A stretch of 64,000 nucleotides of DNA. It comes from Periconia sp. R9002 (taxonomy: Eukaryota; Ascomycota; Dothideomycetes; Pleosporales; Periconiaceae). The notes under the pieces were generated by a model that was not told the origin of the DNA, did no database searches, and was given only the letters and a program-made list of their open reading frames with translations. The DNA is taken from contig JAMAHW010000059.1 in NCBI GenBank assembly GCA_023627715.1, positions 62,001 through 126,000 of the forward strand, read 5' to 3'. Numbering within the stretch: position 1 is the stretch's first letter; each line of letters opens with the position of its first letter. The translations under genes were made by a program, and so were the position numbers. Below, piece by piece: positions 58,488 to 64,000 of the stretch.

Positions 58488-59615
58488 GTTCTCAATTGTG
58501 GGTTCGACTTTGTGGTTATTTGCTCCAGTTCAGTCATACGCTTTTCAAAAACACAACTACTTCTCCAGGAGCCAAATATATGGATCTTTTGTCGGCTGGA
58601 CTACATTCGCTGCTCACATGAGTTAGCTTTCGTCGCCGTACCTTGACATTGTCGTACGACGAGTGAACCTTGTCTAGACGACAGGCTAAATTCCACTCAC
58701 ACCACCGCGAAACGAACCCCTCTCCCCATGGGTATTTCCAAATCTTCCCACGTGTATTCCCGAACTTTCATCACACCATTCCACTGTTGGTAAACCCCAC
58801 TGCCATGTCACCGCGGCGTTGCATAAGCTTCAATGTTGTTAAATGCATCACGGAAGATTTTCACATTACTCATCATGGTACTCAGGAAGCTTGAATCTCC
58901 TCACGAACGCACGAGCGTACGTGGCTAAGGCCAAGTTTTTGCGATCAGAGATGTCAGGATGCAAGATTCTTTGCATCGTATGATGCTATGGAACTGCCGG
59001 TTCGTACGTTGAGCTGCCAACATCATAGAACTGGCTTTGAAATCAAAGTCCTTGTAAGAGTCGACAAAGCAAATGTTTTCGTCTGAGATGCAACGCGCGA
59101 ATCTATTTATTCTCATCCATATGAACTCGTATCTCTATACTTCCTGTACCTTCTCATCTTGCATTTGCTTGCCATGATGACTTGGTGTTTACATACTTGA
59201 GCAGATAGCAATGGTGAGCCATGCAAAATGATCTGACCGAAAGTAGGGGTAGGACTTGAAGGCGTGACTTTTCTTGTCGGAAGCGTGCGATAGCGATTCT
59301 CACATGCAGGTATTGATGTGTAGGTATACTTGTTCCGCAGTGGCGTGATTTGTCGCCCTCAGTCACTGAAAACGATCTTACTTAGAGAAGAAGAGGAGGC
59401 AGAGAGCGCAAGCAGTTGAGGACGAACTGATTTGCCTCGTGATCGTAGATAAGGAGAAGTTGAGGTGCATGTAGTTGCTACTGGAGTTGAGGTATGGGCA
59501 GTCTAAGGCTCCACGTGATCTGTCGAACCCCGCTTTCGACAACGTGATAGGTATATTCATTCGACTCCCTCACATACACAAGGTGAAGCGCAATTGACCA
59601 CGATACTCGTACAGT
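58488..59615. other. Divergent intergenic region
   Basis: About 1.1 kb between the RING-H2 gene (minus) and the MATE-family gene (plus). Several 60-74 codon frames; one (59116-58925, minus) contains T-N-R-Q-F-H-S-I but no complete domain. Not called. Confidence 0.4.
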
Positions 59616-61317
59616 ATGCTATCAGCCAAGAATATAGCGACGGTGGCTTCGACCGAGCGGCCAGCCAACGATAACACCGAAACAAATATTGCCAGCAGCA
59701 TACGTCGACATTGGAATCTGAAGCTACGAACGTAAGCTATCTTCTGCTTGCTAAGACAGAGTAGGCGGTTCATGGATTAACAGGTACTGGGGTTCTCTCG
59801 CATTCAATTTTCTCACATTCTTCCTCCCTGCTCTGTACTCCACGCTTAGCAAGCTCTGGGTTGCGAATATTGACTCCAGTCACGTCGTTACTACGGACGT
59901 CTACACGTACATCTCAGTGGTCGCTCAGGTTCTGAACGATGGCCTTCCACGAACTGCATGGCTCATCGTCGGCGACAATGTTACGCGCACGCTATCTTCA
60001 CGCATCAGCTTATCGTATACCCTAGTAGTATTCCAGGCGTTCGTGGGCTTTATCATGACCGTTATTTTTGTTGCTGCGGCTAAGTCTTTCGCTGCCTCAT
60101 TTGTTCCTGTGGAAGTGCGACAATCTTCTCTGAATTACGTACGGATCTCCGCTCCAGTGGCTTTATCGTCTGCAATACAGGTTGCCGTGTCCTCATCCAC
60201 GCGCGCCTTGGATCAACCGGACGTGCCGCTCCTGATAAGCTCCACCGGCTTCCTTGTCAATATAGTTCTGGACTTGCTTTTCATTTCCAAATTCCATGTT
60301 GGCACATTCACGCCTACGATACTCATCCAAGCCGGAATCCGGCTCGCCTGTGATATGGTTTCGGCCGTCGCAGGACTTATATACTTCATCTATATTGCTA
60401 AGAAGTTACAGAGGCCAGTCGAGGGCTCGGAAGAGCAAGCTGGGCCACGGATCGCACTGAATGCCCTGGCAATACTCGCCCGGCCCGCGGTATACACATT
60501 CGCCGAGTCGCTGATACGCAATTCGATTTACCTCTGGATCGTGAGTAAAATTATAACACTGGGACACGATTACGCAACAGCTTGGGGAGTCTTCAACACA
60601 ATCCGATGGGGGCTGATCATGGTGCCTGTGCAAACCCTTGAGGCGTCGACTTTGACATTCGTCGGGCATTACTGGGCTCGCTGGAGGGCTCAGGTAGGCG
60701 CCAACCGTCGGAAACCCACTGCAACTTGGAAAGACATAAAACGTTGTGTTCCCTCAGTCTAAGAACTGGCTATTTAGCATCGCTGACGAGTGTTCCAAGT
60801 AATCCTTCGTCCGGCTATTGTGTCGTCTGTAATCGCCCTCACCGTCGAGGTTCCTGTTTGCATATTCCTCTCCCTATGGGGTATGAAAGAGTTTGCCTTT
60901 TATATTTCCAATTCTATGGATGTTGCACTAATCACTCGAACTATGTGGCGGGTAAGTGATTCCTTCTCGCTTCTGGCTCCTGCCTGCTGTAACATGTATA
61001 ACCATCGCATGTAGAACATCGACTGGTGCTACATATTCTACGCCGTGAACTACCAGCTCGCCGCTGTTCTCCTCGCTACCGTTCCCCGCTGGTATCTCTA
61101 TCAGGCCCTGGGTTCAAATTTTTTGTGGATGTTGCCTTGGGCGATTGTCGTCACTAAAGTGAAAATGGCGCAAGCCGATGCTTGGACGTTCTACGCCATC
61201 ATTTTTGGCGGGGCTCTCGTTTTCGATTTCTTCAACGTCGGGTTCATACTTATACTCTGGGCGTGGAGACTCATGAATGGGAAAGTCAAACTGCAGACTG
61301 TGAGTGCGACGATATAG
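59616..61317 (+). CDS. MATE-family (multidrug and toxic compound extrusion-like) membrane transporter
   Basis: Four exons, 509 residues: 59616-59731, 59784-60742, 60800-60951, 61015-61317; introns 52, 57 and 63 bp, all phases consistent. It has a short polar N-terminus (38 residues), then about twelve hydrophobic helices starting with Y-W-G-S-L-A-F-N-F-L-T-F-F-L-P-A-L-Y. Two halves are visible (the second starts around residue 230, A-L-A-I-L-A-R-P-A-V-Y-T-F), with repeated R-P-A elements (I-L-A-R-P-A and I-L-R-P-A-I). P-W-A-I-V-V-T-K-V and A-D-A-W-T are near the end. I recall this arrangement from a fungal MATE-like family. Expected role: cation-coupled export of small molecules at the plasma or vacuolar membrane. 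The donor of intron 2 (GTTGTG) is weak; the alternative GTAGGC at 60694 would remove about 16 residues and break the frame. Confidence 0.85.
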
Positions 61318-62304
61318 TATGCGGATATCATACTTTTTAAATAAACCTCCTAAGGTATTAGTCTAATAGTAGTTAACCTAAACGATCCCTCTACTAGCCT
61401 ATCTTCAACAAGAGTCTGTACAACCCAATCACCATCGCTCCATGCACTCTAATCTCCCACAGCCCTCCTCCTCCCAAACCCCACTCAACTTACCGTCTCC
61501 ACCCCCGCTTCCCACAGGGACCCCACATCACCCAAAACCCCACACATACGACAACTAAAAACGCCTCTGGCGCAGCACACCGATGCCCTGCTCATCTCCT
61601 GACGACCAAGAAGGTAGGTGGATGGGTGATGCTTGGGGGTTGGTTCTCTTCCCGCTGTGGGGCTCCTGTGCATCATGTGGAAGGGAAAGAGAAGGGTAGA
61701 TTTTTTGCGTATGTACGTATGTTGGGTTTGCTAGTTTCGTTTCTGGTGTTAGAAAGAAAGGGGATGGTGGGATGTTGGAGGGTGGTTGGGTTGGTTGTTG
61801 GATCAAAAAAGACGTGTTTGGCGATGTAGGGATGGGAAAGTATGAAGCGGCAACTGTTGTTGGAATGGCTAACCCATTTTTTTAATGTACATGACATATC
61901 TTTACTTTTCGCAACAGCTATTGATTCCCTTTTAAAACGTTCGTTAGAACAACGAAACAGAAAGTTGAGTTTGGGGAGTCTCGAGTGCTTTGGAAATATA
62001 GTTGTCGTTGAGTTGGTACAAAAGATCAACTCTGAATCTTCAAGAAAACACCGATGGAAATGTACTCTAGATAGTGGTGCTGCAAATGTCGTTCTTGGGT
62101 AATTTTATCTAAGTAGGGTAAGACAGGGAAGGTTGACGAGTATCTAGACGTATCCAATATGGCAAAGTTTTGAGACAAGTATTATGGAAGGATAAAAGGC
62201 GTTAGATTTACAAAAAGAACTCGTGCGGTGAAGCCGTTGCGAACTCAGCAGTATATATCAATCAACTACGGCGACAAAAAAACAACAATAATCCTCTACA
62301 CCCT
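61318..62304. other. Convergent intergenic region
   Basis: About 990 bp between the 3' ends of the transporter and ATG17. Simple GGTTGG/GGGTT sequence near 61770-61802. No gene supported. Confidence 0.5.
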
Positions 62305-63854
62305 TTACATGCGCTGCTTGACTCGCGTCAAGGCTCTTTCAACCACGTTGCGTTCAAGCTGCGGTATGCTCCTTGCCTCCGCTTCAACATCCACTTCAGC
62401 ACTTGGGTCGTCTCCCTCCTCGGGTTCGGGATTGCGTGATGCTGGGCGGACCTCGTACCGACGCGGCGGATCTCGCAGGCCGGGCCAGATATCCAGAGGT
62501 AGGAAGTCGCCTTGGGTGAGTGCAAACTGTTCTCGCGCCTTTTCGTCGTCTGCATACAGCCGGTCCAGCTCTTTCTGGGCTTCCTCGGCCTTGCGCTTGG
62601 CCTTCTCGTGCCTGCGCCTGCGGGATGAAATCTCCACCAGCAGTTCGGCATACGCCAGATCAAAGCGCTCGTAAAAATCCCTCTGACTTTCCCACTCTTC
62701 AATGCCGCTGAGTAGATTCGGGTGCGTGTCCTCCAACCAGTGCGCGTGGAAAGACCGCGTGGTGGCCATGTGCAACTTGACCTCCGCGGTCACCTGGGAT
62801 ATCATCTTCAAGATGCTGCCCAAGGCTGAGTCTTCATTTCGTAATTGCGTGATGTGATTGTCGACTTGTGAGAGCAAGAACGACATCTCCGAACCACGCT
62901 CTCTAATCTCGGACACGACATCATCCACCTCCAATGCATCCTTAGCGAGCACGCTGAGCATTTCCTGCCGCTCTTCCTCTGATATCGGCTCCGGTGGCGG
63001 CGCATGTTGATCACCAGAAGGTACCGGTTCATCTCCGGTAGCCTGTGTTGCTGCGGCAGCACCGCCTTCAGTATGCCTTAACGCGGTCACACACAGATCA
63101 TAGTGTTGGACAAGGGACTGAAATGCCTGCGCCGCTTCCTTTGCATGCCCCTCGAGATCATGGTATAGACTTGGTATAGGGCTCGGGTTGGACGCCGTAA
63201 GAGGTGTGAAGGGGACGTTCTGGATCGAGGAATACAGGTTGTTGAGGGCGGTATCGAAGCTGTCCTTGCTGTCTTCGAGGGCAGTGCGGGCTTCGTTGTA
63301 TCGGTCTATGCAAGCGCGGAGCGAATCCTTGAGATTTGTAACGGTGGAGCTGTCGATGAAATCAAAGAGGTGTTTCTGCGAAGTGTTGGGCGGCTGTAAG
63401 ACGGATTCGATGGGGGTATCGCGAAGGACGGCGAGGGTGGATTGCAACCCGGAGAAGGAGGTATCGAGATCGTGCAGAAGTTGCTTTGCTTCGCGGTCAG
63501 AATTTCGCCACCTCTACTCATGGTTGAGCATACCTTGAAGTCATTCTGCACGTCCGCTTCGATGACGTCGATTCCGCGTCGAACGGCCTCCAGCGCATCC
63601 ATCTGCTGGTCGACAATGTTGCGGATGGAGGCATTCTTGGCAGCAAGAATAGCATTCTCCTCGAGCAGTTCGCGAGCCGAGGTAACAATGTCGTTGGCTC
63701 GCCAGAGGATCGTCTGGGTGTTGAGAGAGCGCTTGGAGGCTACGAAATGGTTGACGAGGTCTGGGAGGGTTTGCGGCCGGTCTGCATCTGCGTCCAGGGA
63801 GCGACGAGAGCTGACGCTACTGGCCGAGGAAGCGGGCGAAGGTGGAGAGGCCAT
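62305..63854 (-). CDS. ATG17: Autophagy scaffold protein Atg17
   Basis: Two exons, 499 residues: 63854-63534 and 63483-62305; a 50 bp intron with branch TCTGAC in phase 0. The N-terminus is Ser-rich, then L-V-N-H-F-V-A-S-K-R-S-L and W-R-A-N-D-I-V-T-S-A-R-E-L-L-E-E, the hallmark start of the APG17 domain. The rest is almost entirely helical with heptad-like patterns, as expected for the crescent-shaped coiled-coil dimer. L-L-H-D-L-D-T-S-F follows the intron. The Arg/Lys/Glu-rich helix (S-S-R-R-R-R-H-E-K-A-K) and the conserved D-F-L-P-L-D-I-W-P-G-L-R-D-P-P block lie near the C-terminus. Atg17 binds Atg29-Atg31 and Atg13 and recruits the Atg1 kinase to the pre-autophagosomal structure. Intact and of usual length. 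Confidence 0.93.
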
Positions 63855-64000
63855 GACTTTGTGAATGGGCGAATCAGGGTAGAATACATGTATGCATCTT
63901 CAGCGGAGGGTATGAGTGACGGAGAGGCCCAGGCAAACAGATACCGGCAGGGGTGGCAGCAAGTACAGCTACCGACGCTCGAACCATGAAAAAGAGTCAA

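Noticed and set aside
58925..59116. Minus ORF with T-N-R-Q-F-H, reminiscent of fungal F-box-like or DUF remnants
   Set aside because: Too short, no companion exons found, no complete motif.
1..64000. CRISPR arrays, rRNA genes, bacterial-type operons or integrated viral genes
   Set aside because: None seen; gene structure is eukaryotic throughout and the repeats present lack spacer/repeat architecture.

Overview
The window is nuclear DNA from a filamentous ascomycete (Pezizomycotina). Genes carry short introns (about 47-65 bp, occasionally longer) with GTRNGT-like donors, CTRAC/CTGAC branch points and YAG acceptors. The protein families are typically fungal: Zn(II)2Cys6 regulators, HET-domain proteins, Atg17, an FHA-RING ligase and a giant DUF3638 protein. 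Two AT-rich blocks almost lack CpA and TpG and are full of TpA, the footprint of repeat-induced point mutation (RIP). A Dothideomycete is my best guess, but this is inference only. Most multi-exon models below were joined by hand at visible splice signals, with reading-frame phase checked at each junction.

Left part (1-19 kb). A truncated gene for an alpha/beta-hydrolase of the type found at the front of fungal NLR-like proteins is transcribed leftwards, divergently from a proline-rich protein with a helical, HeLo-like front end. Next come a Zn2Cys6 regulator, a small PPxY protein, an MFS sugar transporter and a cytochrome P450 (the last two in tandem on the minus strand), a secreted/type I membrane protein of unknown function, and a large Zn2Cys6 regulator whose zinc cluster resembles Aro80.

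Middle (19-25.4 kb). This 6.4 kb stretch has no convincing gene. It holds an array of eleven recognisable copies of a ~35 bp core. The outer copies are GC-intact and the inner copies are converted to AT by RIP-type transitions. A degraded ORF with an in-frame UGA follows.

25.4-48.2 kb. An F-box protein, a ~3,115-residue DUF6606/DUF3638/DUF3645 protein spanning 9.5 kb, mitochondrial processing peptidase alpha, a Dma1-type FHA-RING ubiquitin ligase, and a small single-TM protein with a PPxY motif. Long gene-free spacers rich in simple repeats separate some of these.

49.7-61.3 kb. An accessory-looking segment: an intact HET-domain gene, a 1 kb RIP-mutated block, and a second HET gene interrupted by one in-frame TAG that looks like a RIP-type TGG-to-TAG change. 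Two hand-assembled genes follow: a three-exon membrane-anchored RING-H2 protein, and a four-exon MATE-family transporter. The window ends with ATG17. The mix of conserved housekeeping genes (MPP alpha, ATG17, FHA-RING) with HET/NLR-like genes and RIP islands suggests core chromosome interleaved with fast-evolving self/non-self recognition loci.
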